Shown: one piece after another, positions 31,868 to 41,730 of the stretch
How the letters are laid out: the number at the start of each line of letters is the position of its first letter
How positions within the stretch are numbered: position 1 is the first letter of the stretch
The notes under the pieces: model-generated
The model's input: the letters and a program-made list of their open reading frames with translations, nothing else
Told to the model about the DNA's origin: nothing
Database searches by the model: none
Made by a program: the position numbers and the translations under genes
NCBI GenBank assembly: GCA_005402585.1
Contig: BIFP01000020.1
Span: forward strand, 1 to 64,000
Source of the DNA: Micromonosporaceae bacterium KJ-029
Lineage (GTDB): Bacteria > Actinomycetota > Actinomycetes > Mycobacteriales > Micromonosporaceae
DNA length: 64,000 nucleotides
Reading direction: 5' to 3'

Positions 31868-34800
31868 TCAGTTCGGGGCGAACACCAGGTCGACCCAGTA
31901 GTTCGCACTCGACGACGAGGACGGATGCCCACCATCGGCACCGTAACGGTAGGTCGCGCCCGAAGCCGGCACGGTCAGCTGGCCGACAGTGCGGGCACTG
32001 GCCAGCCCGCCACCGGTGACCGCGTACTGGCCGACGGTGGTGTGGTAGGAGATCGTGTACTGCTGGCCCGCGCTGACCGGCACGACCTCCGGGAAGTACG
32101 CGGTCTGCCACCCCGACGCGGTCTCGTCGGTGAAGGTCACGGTGCTCAGCCGGCCGCCGCCGGCGGACCACAGCGACCCGGTGTGGGTGCCGGTGTTTCC
32201 CGGTCCCTTGTAGAACCGCACGCCGTAGACCTCCCCGTCGACGGTCGGGACGAACCGCATTCCCACCTCGACGGGGTCGTTGTCGTCCCAGCTGGCGACC
32301 TGTGGGGTGTCGGTCGGGGCGAAGACCCCGTACGCCCCGGGCGGCGGGGAGCCCGGCTGCCCCACCGGCGGGACCTCCACGTCGGTCAGGAAGAGCGGGT
32401 CCACCCAGTAGTTCGTCGACTCGTAGGACTGGTTGGGGAAGCCGCTCGAGCCGTAGCGGAACACACCGTTGTTGCCGCCCGGCGCCACCAGCGGCCCGAC
32501 CGTCCTCGTGCCGGCGAAGTATCCGTTGTCGCCCGGGTAGAAGCCGTTGGGCGCGAAGTAGGACGCCACGTAGTTCGTCCCGGCCGTCACCTGGACCGGA
32601 CTGGAGAAGTACGCGGTCCGCCACCCCACGGTGGTCGCGCTCGGCACGGTGGCGGTACGCAGCGGCGTGCCGGACGCGGACCAGAGCGTCACCGGGTGGT
32701 TTCCGGTGTTGCCCGGCCCCTGGTAGAAGCGGATGCCCACCACCCGACCGTCGACCCGAGGCCGGAATGTCACGCCCAACTCGACCGCGTTGGCGTCGTT
32801 GTGCGCCGGGGTCGCCGGGACCGCGTCCGGCGGGAAGAGAGTGTGCAGTTCGCTGTCGAGCGTGGTGAAGAAGGACCAGGTGGCGGTCCCCGATCGGCCC
32901 TCGGTGTCGGAGGCGGTGACGACGGCGGTGTAGCTCGTCGCGGACGCCAGCGGCGCCGACGGGGTGAAGGTCACCTTCTTCAGCGCACCGTTGTAGGCGG
33001 TGGTCCCGGCGACCGGCGTACCACCCCTGGTCAGGGTGAAGGAGACGGTGCCGGGGTCGAGCGTCGTGGAGAAGATGGCCGAGGGCGTGGCGTCGACCGG
33101 GACGTCGCCGGAGCCGTCCGTCGGGGTGGTGGAGGTGACCGCCGGCGGCAGGTCGGCGCTGACCGCGAAGGTGACGTCCACGTAGTAGTTGGCCGCCCCG
33201 TACGACTCGTTGGGGAAGCCGCCCGAGCCCCCGTACCGGAACAGGCCGTTGCCGGCTCCGGCGGCGGAGCGCGGCGCGGTGAGCGGACCGCTCGTCCAGT
33301 CGCGGGTGAAGGCCCACTCGTCGCCGGCGTACCTGCCGTTCGGTGCGAAGTAGGACGCGACGTAGCGCTGCCCCTCGGTCACCGGAACGGGCGTGGCGAA
33401 GGTGAGGGTCTGCCAGCCGGTGGCCGTCTCGTTGGCGAACGTGCCGTTGGCCAGCAGCTCGCCGGAGTTGGTCCACAGCCGGCCGAAGTGTGTACCAGTG
33501 TTGCCGGCGCCCTTGTAGAAGCGGACTCCGGTGACGTACCCGTCGGTCCGTGGCGTGAACCGGATGCCCAACTCGACCGCGCTGGCCTCGTCCACCGCGG
33601 GCTGCTTCGGCACTCGCTGGCCGAAGAGGGTGTTCGGGCCGGTGAGCTGCAGCTCGCGGGTGGCCGGGGTGCCGATGTTGGCGCTGTCGTCGATGGCCCG
33701 GACCCGTACCACCTGGGTGCTCAGGCCTGCCGCGTGGAAGCTGTACGACCAGGAGGTGGTGCCGGTGGCCGGGTGCCAGCTGGTTCCGTCGTCGGTGGAG
33801 ACCTCGACCCCGGCGACCCGGCCACCGACGTCGCTGGCCGTGCCGGTGATCGTCACCTGACTTCCCCGGGCCACCGTGGCCCCCGCGGCGGGCGTGGAGA
33901 TGCTCACCGTCGGCGCGGTGCCGTCGGTCGACGCGGTGGCGGCCACCAGACCGGTCATCAGGGTCGCCGGCTGCACCCCCATGTCGGCGAAGAGGTTGAT
34001 GACGGCCTGCTGCATCCGGCTGTCGGTCGGGGCGCTCTGCCCGTCGTGCACCTCGTCCAGGCCCCAGGTGTACTGGATGGTGCCGGCGCCGAAGACCAAC
34101 GCACCGCTGGCGGCCCGGTAGAGGGTGAGGTGGTGGGTGGTCGTACCCGGGGCGACCTTGTTGCCGAAGTCCTGCAGCACCTGCGGCACCTGGCCGGTGG
34201 TCGTGGAGAGCCGGATCAGACCCGGCGGCCGGAAGCCGTTGTCCAGGTCCTCGTCGGACTCGTAGCCCACGGTGTGCGGGGCGAGGGTGGCGGTGGTGCC
34301 GGCCGCCAGCGAGCTGAGGTTGGTGTTGCGCCAGAGGCGGTACTTGCCCTCCTCCGCCCGCACGGTCAGCGCGAGGTCACCGTCGTTGACCATGAACATG
34401 GTGCCCATCAGCTCGTTCTCCGGCCGGCCACCGTCCGCCGGCGGGCTGAACCGCGGATCCCGCCAGGTGCCGGTCCACTCGTCCGATGGGTCGATCTTCG
34501 CGTTGGCCCAGGTCTCCTTGTAGGTGACGAGGGTGCGGTGGGCGGTGTTGGTGCCGTCCTTGCTCGGCTCCCACCGGGTCTTCCAGTAGATCGAGTTGCC
34601 GCTGAAGAAGGCGAGGTGGGTACCGGCGTCGCGGGCGGCCTCGACGTTCTGCCGCTGGGCGCCCGACCAGTACTCGTCGTGCCCGACCGAGAGGAAGACC
34701 TTGTGATTCTTGATCAGCCCGCCGCGTCGGTCGCTGTCGACGTTGGTGGTGTAGCTGACGTCGTATCCGTTGCGCTCCAGGAAACGGATCATCGGGTACT

Positions 34801-35581
34801 CGGCGCCGAAGAGGAAGTCCCGCCGCTCCACGCTGTTGCGGGTGGCGAAGGGGCGGTTGTAGCTGACCTTGTACGCGCGGCCGAGAGAGCCACCGCCGGA
34901 GTAGAAGTCCGCACCGCCGTACTTGTTGTACGCGTGCCAGGTCGCGTCGGAGGTCTGGAAGAAGAGGTCGGAGGTGCTGCTGTCCTGCCGGACGACGAAG
35001 GTGATGTGGCTGTCCCCGCCCGTGTCGGTGCGCCGCAGTCGGGCGATGTGGACCCCGGAGACCGTGTTCGACGGCACGGTCCAGGAGGCGGAAACCGCCC
35101 AGTTGCCGCAGTCGAACATGGCGGTGGCGGCCTCGGTGATGCACTCGGGCTGGGTCTGTGGCAACTTCGCCGACGGGCTGACGTCCGCGATCTTGCGGGC
35201 GCCGGCGCCGCCGTACCAGCCGAGGCGGTAGATCTCGATGGTGTACGCCGCCGCATTGGTCTTGATCTTGAAGTCGATCCGCTGGCCCACGTTGACGCTG
35301 ATGTCGGTCGCGAAGCCCTGGATCGACGAGTCGCCACTGCCGTCGATGTCCCACACCGAGGCGGGGGTGCCCGGTTTGCTGTTCTCGCAGACGATCGGGT
35401 TCACGACCGGATTACAGGGGTCGGCCAGAGCCGGGCCGGGGATGGCGAAGGCGCCCGCCAGAACCGCCACGACGAGCGCGACCGCCGCCGCCAGCCGGCG
35501 CCGCACCCAGCCGCGACGACCGTGCATTGTGGACCATAGCGACGCGACACGGCCGGCACGCCGCCCCTGCGCTCCATTCAC
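31868..35581 (-). CDS. Large secreted protein: DMFA-like domain, Ig-like domains and three DUF4082 repeats
   Basis: About 1237 residues. A signal peptide lies at residues about 19-57 (ending PGPALA|DPCN). Residues about 75-510 resemble the N,N-dimethylformamidase beta-subunit-like domain (GWYGGAGARKIADVSPS, GHDEYWSGAQRQNVEAARDAGTHLAFFSGNSIYWKTRWEPS). An Ig-like domain follows near 552-640. Then come DUF4082 units at about 650-800, 910-1064 and 1085-1237, with a Big_5-like domain near 810-905 between the first two. Each DUF4082 unit has the V-x-G-x-RFYKGxGNTGTHxGxLW motif. GTG 35581 is chosen for its GAGGGAG RBS; ATG 35527 would shorten the signal region. It probably acts at the cell surface on or with the glycan. 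Confidence 0.88.
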   Translation of the reverse strand: MNGAQGRRAGRVASLWSTMHGRRGWVRRRLAAAVALVVAVLAGAFAIPGPALADPCNPVVNPIVCENSKPGTPASVWDIDGSGDSSIQGFATDISVNVGQRIDFKIKTNAAAYTIEIYRLGWYGGAGARKIADVSPSAKLPQTQPECITEAATAMFDCGNWAVSASWTVPSNTVSGVHIARLRRTDTGGDSHITFVVRQDSSTSDLFFQTSDATWHAYNKYGGADFYSGGGSLGRAYKVSYNRPFATRNSVERRDFLFGAEYPMIRFLERNGYDVSYTTNVDSDRRGGLIKNHKVFLSVGHDEYWSGAQRQNVEAARDAGTHLAFFSGNSIYWKTRWEPSKDGTNTAHRTLVTYKETWANAKIDPSDEWTGTWRDPRFSPPADGGRPENELMGTMFMVNDGDLALTVRAEEGKYRLWRNTNLSSLAAGTTATLAPHTVGYESDEDLDNGFRPPGLIRLSTTTGQVPQVLQDFGNKVAPGTTTHHLTLYRAASGALVFGAGTIQYTWGLDEVHDGQSAPTDSRMQQAVINLFADMGVQPATLMTGLVAATASTDGTAPTVSISTPAAGATVARGSQVTITGTASDVGGRVAGVEVSTDDGTSWHPATGTTSWSYSFHAAGLSTQVVRVRAIDDSANIGTPATRELQLTGPNTLFGQRVPKQPAVDEASAVELGIRFTPRTDGYVTGVRFYKGAGNTGTHFGRLWTNSGELLANGTFANETATGWQTLTFATPVPVTEGQRYVASYFAPNGRYAGDEWAFTRDWTSGPLTAPRSAAGAGNGLFRYGGSGGFPNESYGAANYYVDVTFAVSADLPPAVTSTTPTDGSGDVPVDATPSAIFSTTLDPGTVSFTLTRGGTPVAGTTAYNGALKKVTFTPSAPLASATSYTAVVTASDTEGRSGTATWSFFTTLDSELHTLFPPDAVPATPAHNDANAVELGVTFRPRVDGRVVGIRFYQGPGNTGNHPVTLWSASGTPLRTATVPSATTVGWRTAYFSSPVQVTAGTNYVASYFAPNGFYPGDNGYFAGTRTVGPLVAPGGNNGVFRYGSSGFPNQSYESTNYWVDPLFLTDVEVPPVGQPGSPPPGAYGVFAPTDTPQVASWDDNDPVEVGMRFVPTVDGEVYGVRFYKGPGNTGTHTGSLWSAGGGRLSTVTFTDETASGWQTAYFPEVVPVSAGQQYTISYHTTVGQYAVTGGGLASARTVGQLTVPASGATYRYGADGGHPSSSSSANYWVDLVFAPN

Positions 35582-35768
35582 GACGTTGCTCCCTCGAAAG
35601 TCCCCACACCGGCCTGCACTCAACGCCGTCATGCTGCTACCGTCGGTACCGCTCGATCGACTGCCTGGGCGGTCCGCTCCCCTGGTGCGCATTCAGCCGA
35701 GGCCCGAGCCTAGCGCCGTGCGGCCGTTGGACACCCTGCGACATCGGGCAGTTTTGTCGTACGACCGG

Positions 35769-36611
35769 TCAGGCTTTTTCACCAGCGGCCCGGCTCGACC
35801 GGTCATGGGCCCAGGCGACCTGGCCCGTCCGCCAGGCTCGACGGGCACGCCGCTCGGCCAGCAGGGTGATCGCGACGTAGCAGACGGCGGCCGGGGCCAA
35901 CCATGGGGCGGGCAGCACCACATCGGTCAGCCAGGACGTCCTACTCGAACGGCGGATCCCGGGCAGCGCCTCGCGCAGGGCGACGTTGCCGGCGCGGACC
36001 CGCACGAGGCGACGCACCAGGTCACCGGCACGCATCGGGGCCGCCACCCGCACCGTCGTCGACGTCACCACGACCCGCTCCCGCTCGCTGAAGAGCGAGT
36101 CGAGGTAGAGGTCGTCGGCGGTCTCGTCGGGGAACCGCTCGAACCTCTCCCTCCCCTGCTCGGACAGGGCGATCACCCCCCGGCCGTAGAGTCCGCCGAC
36201 GACGGCGGGCAGTCGGCTGTGGATGGCGTAGTAGGCGCGCACCACCGGCGAACGTCCGGCCAGATCCATCCGGCGTACCGGCACCGCCGCGAGCGCCGCC
36301 CCACCGTCCAGCGCTTCGACCAGCAGGTCGATGCCGCCCTCGTCGAGCACCACGTCAGCGTCCAGGTAGACGCGCGGAAAGCTGGTCGCCGCCGCGTCAC
36401 CGGCGTTGAGGGCCGCCGCCTTGCCGGGCTCGGCCAGCTCGACGACGGTGACGCCGCGGCGCCGGGCCACCGCGGCGGTGTCGTCCGAGCAGCCATTCGG
36501 TACGACGACCACCTGCGCCGGGTCCCGTACGGCGACGTTGCGCAGCACGCTGTCGAGACAACGGTCGAGGACGGCGGCCTCGTTGTGCGCGGCGATGACG
36601 ATGCTGGTCAA
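35769..36611 (-). CDS. GT2 family glycosyltransferase, TTG start
   Basis: A 280-residue GT-A enzyme: TSIVIAAHNEAAVLDRCLDSVLRN at the N-terminus, the metal-binding DxD in YLDADVVLDEGG, and the DETADDLYLDSLF acidic motif near 190. A hydrophobic segment (VVLPAPWLAPAAVCYVAITLL) near the C-terminus is likely membrane-associated. No ATG or GTG lies at the right place: the frame begins with TTG at 36611, overlapping the TGA of the polymerase gene (TTGA), so coupling supports this start. It would add or transfer sugars to lipid-linked intermediates. Confidence 0.87.
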   Translation of the reverse strand: MTSIVIAAHNEAAVLDRCLDSVLRNVAVRDPAQVVVVPNGCSDDTAAVARRRGVTVVELAEPGKAAALNAGDAAATSFPRVYLDADVVLDEGGIDLLVEALDGGAALAAVPVRRMDLAGRSPVVRAYYAIHSRLPAVVGGLYGRGVIALSEQGRERFERFPDETADDLYLDSLFSERERVVVTSTTVRVAAPMRAGDLVRRLVRVRAGNVALREALPGIRRSSRTSWLTDVVLPAPWLAPAAVCYVAITLLAERRARRAWRTGQVAWAHDRSSRAAGEKA

Positions 36612-37996
36612 TCGGGCCCCCGGACGGTCGAGGTTCGGATGATGCGGGCGGGATGGGTCAAACGCCAGACCGCACCGCTGAGGCCCACGAAGAGAGCCAG
36701 GCTGATGGCGAAGGTCGTGTAGTAGAGCGAGTCGAAGGTGCCGCCGACCACCATGGCGACCACCTGGGCCGAGACCAGGGCCACGCACAGGTGGCGGTCC
36801 GCCTCCCGGGTTGCCCGGCGGAACGCGATCACCGCGAGCACGATGCTGACCACGTGCACGGCGAGCAACGCGAGCACACCGACGACGCCGCCGGTCACCA
36901 GGGTGTAGAGCCACTGGTTGTCCAGGATGGTGTCGCGCACCGGATCGGCGAGCAGCGTCCGCGGCCCCCGACCCAGCCAGGGTCGCTGCGCGAAGAAGTG
37001 ACCCACCAGCTCGTAGTCGTTCGTCCGGCCCTCGATGCTCGGGTCGACCCCCACGTTCAGGAACATCGACTTGAGCGTGCCCAGCACACCCGGCTTGAGC
37101 AGCATGATCGCCATCACGGCACCGGCGCCCAGGAACAGGAACGTGTACCGCAGCCGCCACGACCAGACGGGCACCATGACGATCAGGGCGAGCGCGAGCG
37201 CCACGATGCCGGTACGGGAGATCGACATCGGGTTCGCCACGGCCGCGAGCATCGCGCACACTGCGGCCAGCCGCCGCTGGCTCCTGCGGGGCGCGAACCG
37301 GGCCACGTGGATACCGAAGGGCACCATCATCGCCATGACCGCGCTGTACTCGATGTAGTGGACCGTGGTCCCGGCCACCCGGAACAGGCCCTCGTCCCCC
37401 CGCTCCCCGAAGCCCGCCAGGCCGCCCTTGACCTCCAGGCCGGGGACCACCAGGTGCGCCGAGACGTCGTACTTGAAGACCGCCTGGATGATGCCCACGA
37501 TCGCCATGAACCCGGTGCACCACACGGCCACCCGCAGCACCCGGTCGAGCCGGTCCCAGTTGCGGATCCCGTCGGCGGCAATCAGCGCAACGCCCATGAA
37601 CTCGAACAGTTGCAGCGTCGCGAAGTCCTGCGCGTTCGCCTCCTGCGTGGGCAGGCCGCGCAGCAGCCCGGCCAGGTACGACATGAGATGAGCGACGAGG
37701 TAGACGCAGAGCACCCAGCGGATCGGCTGCGGTCCGACGAGCAGCAGCGTCGGATTGAGTCGGGCCAGGCACCACCACGCGAACAGCAGCAACGCCACGA
37801 GGAGCGCCGGACGCCCGGCATAGGTCAGATTGGGCACGATCAGGGTGCCCGGCAGGACGTAGAGCAGGACGATGGTGACGCCCAGCAACGTGGAGACGTC
37901 CAGCCGGGAGCGGGAACGGCGAATGCCGTACGTGCCCTGTGTCAGGAGCGACGGCTCGAGATCGACAGGGTGGTACGCGGTCGCTGTCCCGGTCAC
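36608..37996 (-). CDS. Wzy-like/O-antigen polymerase family membrane protein
   Basis: A 462-residue protein with about 10-12 membrane helices and a large extracytoplasmic loop containing GRTNDYELVGHFFAQRPWLGRGPRTLL, the Wzy_C/O-antigen-ligase signature RxxxW...G.G. It joins lipid-linked repeat units, supplied by the flippase, into a chain, or ligates a finished chain. GTG 37996 overlaps the stop of the chain-length gene and its own stop overlaps the GT2 start, so all three genes are coupled. Confidence 0.88.
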   Translation of the reverse strand: MTGTATAYHPVDLEPSLLTQGTYGIRRSRSRLDVSTLLGVTIVLLYVLPGTLIVPNLTYAGRPALLVALLLFAWWCLARLNPTLLLVGPQPIRWVLCVYLVAHLMSYLAGLLRGLPTQEANAQDFATLQLFEFMGVALIAADGIRNWDRLDRVLRVAVWCTGFMAIVGIIQAVFKYDVSAHLVVPGLEVKGGLAGFGERGDEGLFRVAGTTVHYIEYSAVMAMMVPFGIHVARFAPRRSQRRLAAVCAMLAAVANPMSISRTGIVALALALIVMVPVWSWRLRYTFLFLGAGAVMAIMLLKPGVLGTLKSMFLNVGVDPSIEGRTNDYELVGHFFAQRPWLGRGPRTLLADPVRDTILDNQWLYTLVTGGVVGVLALLAVHVVSIVLAVIAFRRATREADRHLCVALVSAQVVAMVVGGTFDSLYYTTFAISLALFVGLSGAVWRLTHPARIIRTSTVRGPD

Positions 37997-38946
37997 TGCC
38001 GGTCGGCCCTGCCTCCACGCGGCCAGGTCTTGGAATGGGACACCGGAAGCACGACCGTCGCGTCGGCCGACGGCGGCGCGGGGCGCCGCGGATCCGCCTC
38101 GGGCCGGTGGCGTTCCGGGCCGGGGTGCTCCCGTCGGCCCGGCGGCACCGGCCCGCCGACCGGCGGCTGTCGCACCACTCGCGGTGGGACCGCCGGACTG
38201 GGCGCCGCCCGACCCGCCGCTCCGACCATCTGGGTGGCCTCACCGTCGAACGGCGCGGCCGACGGACTCGCCGCGGCGGCGGGTCGGGCAGCGACCTCCG
38301 ATGCCGCGTCCGTCGACTCCGTCCCGGTGCCCGCCCGACGGCGAGCCCGCCGACGCAGCATCGCGTCCACTCCGACGGTCACCCCGGCGGTCAGCAGCAG
38401 CGTGGCACCGAGCGCCACCACCATCACTCGCATCACCTTGGACCGCTGGACCTCGACCTCGCTGCCGTCGTCGAGCGCGAGCGTCGTGATCAGGTCGCTC
38501 TCCGACACCTGCAGCGACGTCTGCCGCTCGGCGACCGCCTCCTTGATCAACGCGAGCATCCGTTCGGCGGTGGCGGTGGCCTGCTCCGGAGAATCGCCCA
38601 CCGCCTCGATCTCGATCAGAGGCACCCGGTCCATGGTGACGGTGACGTTGTCGGACAGGCCCTCCTCCACCATCTGCTTGAGAACTGACTGACGGGTCAC
38701 GTCGATCATCGCGGCGTTACCCAGCGCCACGTAGCCGAGGTCGAACCACTGATTCTTGATCGGCTTCTGCCGGCCGTCCGCCCCGGTGACGACGGGCGGC
38801 GGGATCAGCTGGATGTGGGCCCTCGCGCTGTAGTCGGGCTTGACGACCTGGCTCGCCACACCGACCAGGAGCAGCCCGGCCAGCAGGAGGGGCAGGGAGA
38901 TATACCAGCGCCGAAAGAGCAGCTTGGTCATGTCCCAGAGGTCCAC
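37993..38946 (-). CDS. Wzz-like chain-length/co-polymerase protein
   Basis: A 317-residue protein. TM1 is near residues 18-36 (LPLLLAGLLLVGVASQVV), the extracytoplasmic loop carries the Wzz motif region (NAAMIDVTRQSVLKQMVEEGL), and TM2 is near residue 195 (VMVVALGATLLLTAGVTV). Unlike the usual polysaccharide co-polymerase of Gram-positive type, no C-terminal BY-kinase domain follows; instead there is a long Pro/Ala/Arg-rich tail. GTG 38946 is chosen for AAGGGGA just upstream. It probably controls chain length with the Wzy-like protein. Confidence 0.8.
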   Translation of the reverse strand: MDLWDMTKLLFRRWYISLPLLLAGLLLVGVASQVVKPDYSARAHIQLIPPPVVTGADGRQKPIKNQWFDLGYVALGNAAMIDVTRQSVLKQMVEEGLSDNVTVTMDRVPLIEIEAVGDSPEQATATAERMLALIKEAVAERQTSLQVSESDLITTLALDDGSEVEVQRSKVMRVMVVALGATLLLTAGVTVGVDAMLRRRARRRAGTGTESTDAASEVAARPAAAASPSAAPFDGEATQMVGAAGRAAPSPAVPPRVVRQPPVGGPVPPGRREHPGPERHRPEADPRRPAPPSADATVVLPVSHSKTWPRGGRADRQ

Positions 38947-39309
38947 TACATCCCCTTGCCGAGGTCCAGGTGAGAAAGAGGCTGCGCCGCACGCGGCACG
39001 CCGGGGACAAGCCGGTGACTTTGATGCTACGGGCCCAGGCAAGTGTCTCCACGTCGGTGAGTCGTTGGCAAGAAAGAGCGAACACCCGGGCGAAACTTCA
39101 ATCTGGGACGAGAGATCGCATTGCCGACTTACCGATCAATCAGTCAGCGGGTTGACAGACGGCACAGTACCAACGGGGGATGTTCTGGGCCCTCGATTCC
39201 ACGATGGTGACGGAGCGACGACCGGTCCTCGCCGCAACCACACGGTTGGCGACACGATCGGCCCGCACTTGGGGCGGCGACCGACCGGTCGCCGGAGGGG
39301 GACACATCC
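38947..39309. other. Divergent promoter region between glycan operons
   Basis: About 360 bases between the Wzz-like gene and the divergent GT4 gene. It holds the promoters of both main glycan units. GGAGGGGG (about 39293-39300) is the RBS of the GT4 gene. No gene or repeat seen. Confidence 0.5.
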
Positions 39310-40620
39310 ATGGCAGCAGAACGCGCGCAGGCGGACGAGGGTACGGAAACCAGCGACCACCGGCCGGCGCGGCGACCGCACGTCGCCATCGCCGTCGTCA
39401 ATCTTCCGGCCGAGCGGGACCGACGGGTGATCCGCGAATGCCTCGCCCTGGAGGGCGCCGGCTACCGCGTCACGGTGATCTGCCCGCGCGAGGGCAGACA
39501 TCTCCGCCACCTGCCCGGCAGTCGGGACACCGCGATCCGGTCCTTCCGGCAGCCCTTCGCCGGCAACGGGATCCTCTCCTTCGCCGCGGAGTTCGCCTGG
39601 GCGTTCCTCTGTGTCGCCTGGCACCTGGGCGTGCTGGTCGTCCGGCACCGCGTGGTGGCCGCGCAGGTCTGCAACCCGCCGGACGTCTTCTGGCCGTTGG
39701 CCCTGGCCATGCGGGCGACCGGCCGGGGCTGGATCTTCGACCACCACGATCTCAGCCCCGAGTTGTACGCCTGCAAGACCGCCGTTCCGCGACCCGCGGT
39801 CACCAGGCTCCTCACCTGGTTCGAGCGGCTCTCCATGCGGTTCGCCACCGAGGTCGTCGCCACCAACGAGTCGTACCGGCAGATCGCGCTGACCCGGGGC
39901 GGCTGCGCACCCGAACGGGTGACGGTCGTGCGCAACGGGCCCGCCGCCGGTGAGATCGCCGCCCCGACCGAGGCCGACTCCCGCAGCGACCGCAAACGGG
40001 TCGTCTACGTCGGTGTGATCAACGAGCAGGATCACGTCGACCGGGCGGTCCTGGCGGCCGACCGGCTCGCCGCCCTGCGCGGGCGGGACGGCTGGGAGAT
40101 GGTCATCGCCGGCGACGGCGAGTGCCTGCCCGCGCTGCGGTCCCTGGTCGACGAACGGGGGCTCGGCGACGTCGTCCGCTTCACCGGGTGGCTGCAGGGC
40201 CCGGAGGTCGACGCGCTGCTGCGCGGCGGCACCCTCGGCATCCAGCCGGACATCTTCAGCGACATGACGAACCTGTCCACCATGGCCAAGACGGTGGAGT
40301 ACATGGCCCGCGGTCTGCCGGTGGTCGCGGTCGACCTGCTGGAGACCCGCCGCACGGCCGGTGAGGCCGGGCGGTACGTCCCCACCGGCAGCGCCGACGA
40401 GTTCGCCAAGGCACTGGACGAACTGCTCGACGACGACAGCCAGCTGACCCGGATGAGAGCGGTCGCTCGGGAGCGGTTCACCTCGATGCTGGCCTGGGAG
40501 CACCAGGCCGCCGCGTACCTCCGGGTGTGGCGCCGGGTGGTACCGCTGCCGGACGGTACGGCCAGCAGCCGGCCCACGGATCCGACGGCCCCGGCCCCCG
40601 CCCCCGGCCACGCGTCATGA
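39310..40620 (+). CDS. GT4-type glycosyltransferase
   Basis: A 436-residue GT-B glycosyltransferase. N-terminal domain: HVAIAVVNLPAERDRRVIRECLALEGAGYRVTVICP, then DVFWPLALAMRATGRGWIFDHHDLSPELY. The C-terminal domain holds RKRVVYVGVINEQDHVDRAVLAADRLAAL, EMVIAGDGECLPALRSLVDERGL and STMAKTVEYMARGLPVVAVDLLETRRTAGEAGRY, the EX7E-like nucleotide-sugar site. The ATG 39310 start has GGAGG upstream at usual distance. First of three coupled plus-strand glycosyltransferases. Confidence 0.9.
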   Translation: MAAERAQADEGTETSDHRPARRPHVAIAVVNLPAERDRRVIRECLALEGAGYRVTVICPREGRHLRHLPGSRDTAIRSFRQPFAGNGILSFAAEFAWAFLCVAWHLGVLVVRHRVVAAQVCNPPDVFWPLALAMRATGRGWIFDHHDLSPELYACKTAVPRPAVTRLLTWFERLSMRFATEVVATNESYRQIALTRGGCAPERVTVVRNGPAAGEIAAPTEADSRSDRKRVVYVGVINEQDHVDRAVLAADRLAALRGRDGWEMVIAGDGECLPALRSLVDERGLGDVVRFTGWLQGPEVDALLRGGTLGIQPDIFSDMTNLSTMAKTVEYMARGLPVVAVDLLETRRTAGEAGRYVPTGSADEFAKALDELLDDDSQLTRMRAVARERFTSMLAWEHQAAAYLRVWRRVVPLPDGTASSRPTDPTAPAPAPGHAS

Positions 40621-41699
40621 TCGGTACGGCGAAACGGGCGGGACGCGACTGGCTCCGGCAACTCGGCCAGGCCCGGGAACTGCGGCGACGCACTCCCCCA
40701 CCGCTGCGATACGACTCCAGCCGCACCGGAGCGGGCGTCGTCTACTACCTCAGCCCGGACGACAACAAGCCCAGCGGCGGCATCCGTAACCTCTACCGCC
40801 ATGTGGACATCCTCAACGAGTTGGGGATTCCCGCCGCGGTGCTGCACTCGGAGCCGGGTTTCCGGACCGACTGGTTCGCCAACGACACCCGGGTGGTCGC
40901 GGCCGGGGAGATCACGCTCGGTCCGGCCGACCTCCTGGTGGTGTCCGAGTACTTCGGTCCGGCACTGCACCGGTTGCCGGCACCCGCCCGGAAGCTGATC
41001 TTCAACCAGAACGCCTACCACACCTTCGCCGAGATACCGTTCGACGCCAGCGTGGCCGGCGCCCCCTACCGGGACTGCCCCGGCGTCGAGGCGCTGCTCA
41101 CCGTCTCCCGGGACAACGTCGCACTGCTCCGCCACGCCTTCGCGGACCTCGACGTGCATCTGGCCCGGGTGGTCGTCGACGAGAAGGTGTTCCACCCACC
41201 AGCCCGCCCGGCAGCCCGACGGATCGGCCACATGCCCCGCCGCCGGGCCGCCGAACAGGAGCAACTCCTGCACATCCTGCGCGCCCGCGGCACCCTGACC
41301 GGTTGGGAACTCGTGGCGATCGACGGGCTGACCGAGTCACAGACCGCCGAGGCGCTGCGCGGCTGCGCGGTATTCCTCAGCTTCAGCGAGCGCGAGGGGT
41401 TCGGCCTACCGCCGGCCGAGGCGATGGCCAGTGGCGCCTACGTCGTCGGCTTCACCGGCCTCGGCGGGCGGGACTTCTTCGACCCCCGCTACTGCGCACC
41501 CGTCGCCGAAGGAGACCTGCTGGGGTACGCCGTCGCCGTCGAGCAGGCGCTCCGACGGTACGAGGAGGATCCGGCGTCCCTCGTCTCGGCCGGACACGTG
41601 GCCGCCGAACGGATCCGCTCGGAGTACCACCTGGACGGCCTCCGCACCGACCTCGCCGACATCTACCAGACCTACCGCGACCCCGCGGTGCCCGCCTGA
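40617..41699 (+). CDS. Glycosyltransferase (GT-B type)
   Basis: A 360-residue protein with a GT-B-like layout: GVVYYLSPDDNKPSGGIRNLYRHVDILNELGIPAAVLHSEPGF at the N-terminus (the SGGI loop), and SEREGFGLPPAEAMASGAYVVGFTGLGG near 275-300 as the C-terminal sugar-nucleotide region. It is a divergent member, so the donor is uncertain. ATG 40617 overlaps the upstream TGA (ATGA), and the stop is 31 bases before the next gene. The three plus-strand glycosyltransferases are probably sequential steps. Confidence 0.85.
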   Translation: MIGTAKRAGRDWLRQLGQARELRRRTPPPLRYDSSRTGAGVVYYLSPDDNKPSGGIRNLYRHVDILNELGIPAAVLHSEPGFRTDWFANDTRVVAAGEITLGPADLLVVSEYFGPALHRLPAPARKLIFNQNAYHTFAEIPFDASVAGAPYRDCPGVEALLTVSRDNVALLRHAFADLDVHLARVVVDEKVFHPPARPAARRIGHMPRRRAAEQEQLLHILRARGTLTGWELVAIDGLTESQTAEALRGCAVFLSFSEREGFGLPPAEAMASGAYVVGFTGLGGRDFFDPRYCAPVAEGDLLGYAVAVEQALRRYEEDPASLVSAGHVAAERIRSEYHLDGLRTDLADIYQTYRDPAVPA

Positions 41700-41730
41700 G
41701 CCGCCGACCGCAAAGAGGAGCCCACCGCCC

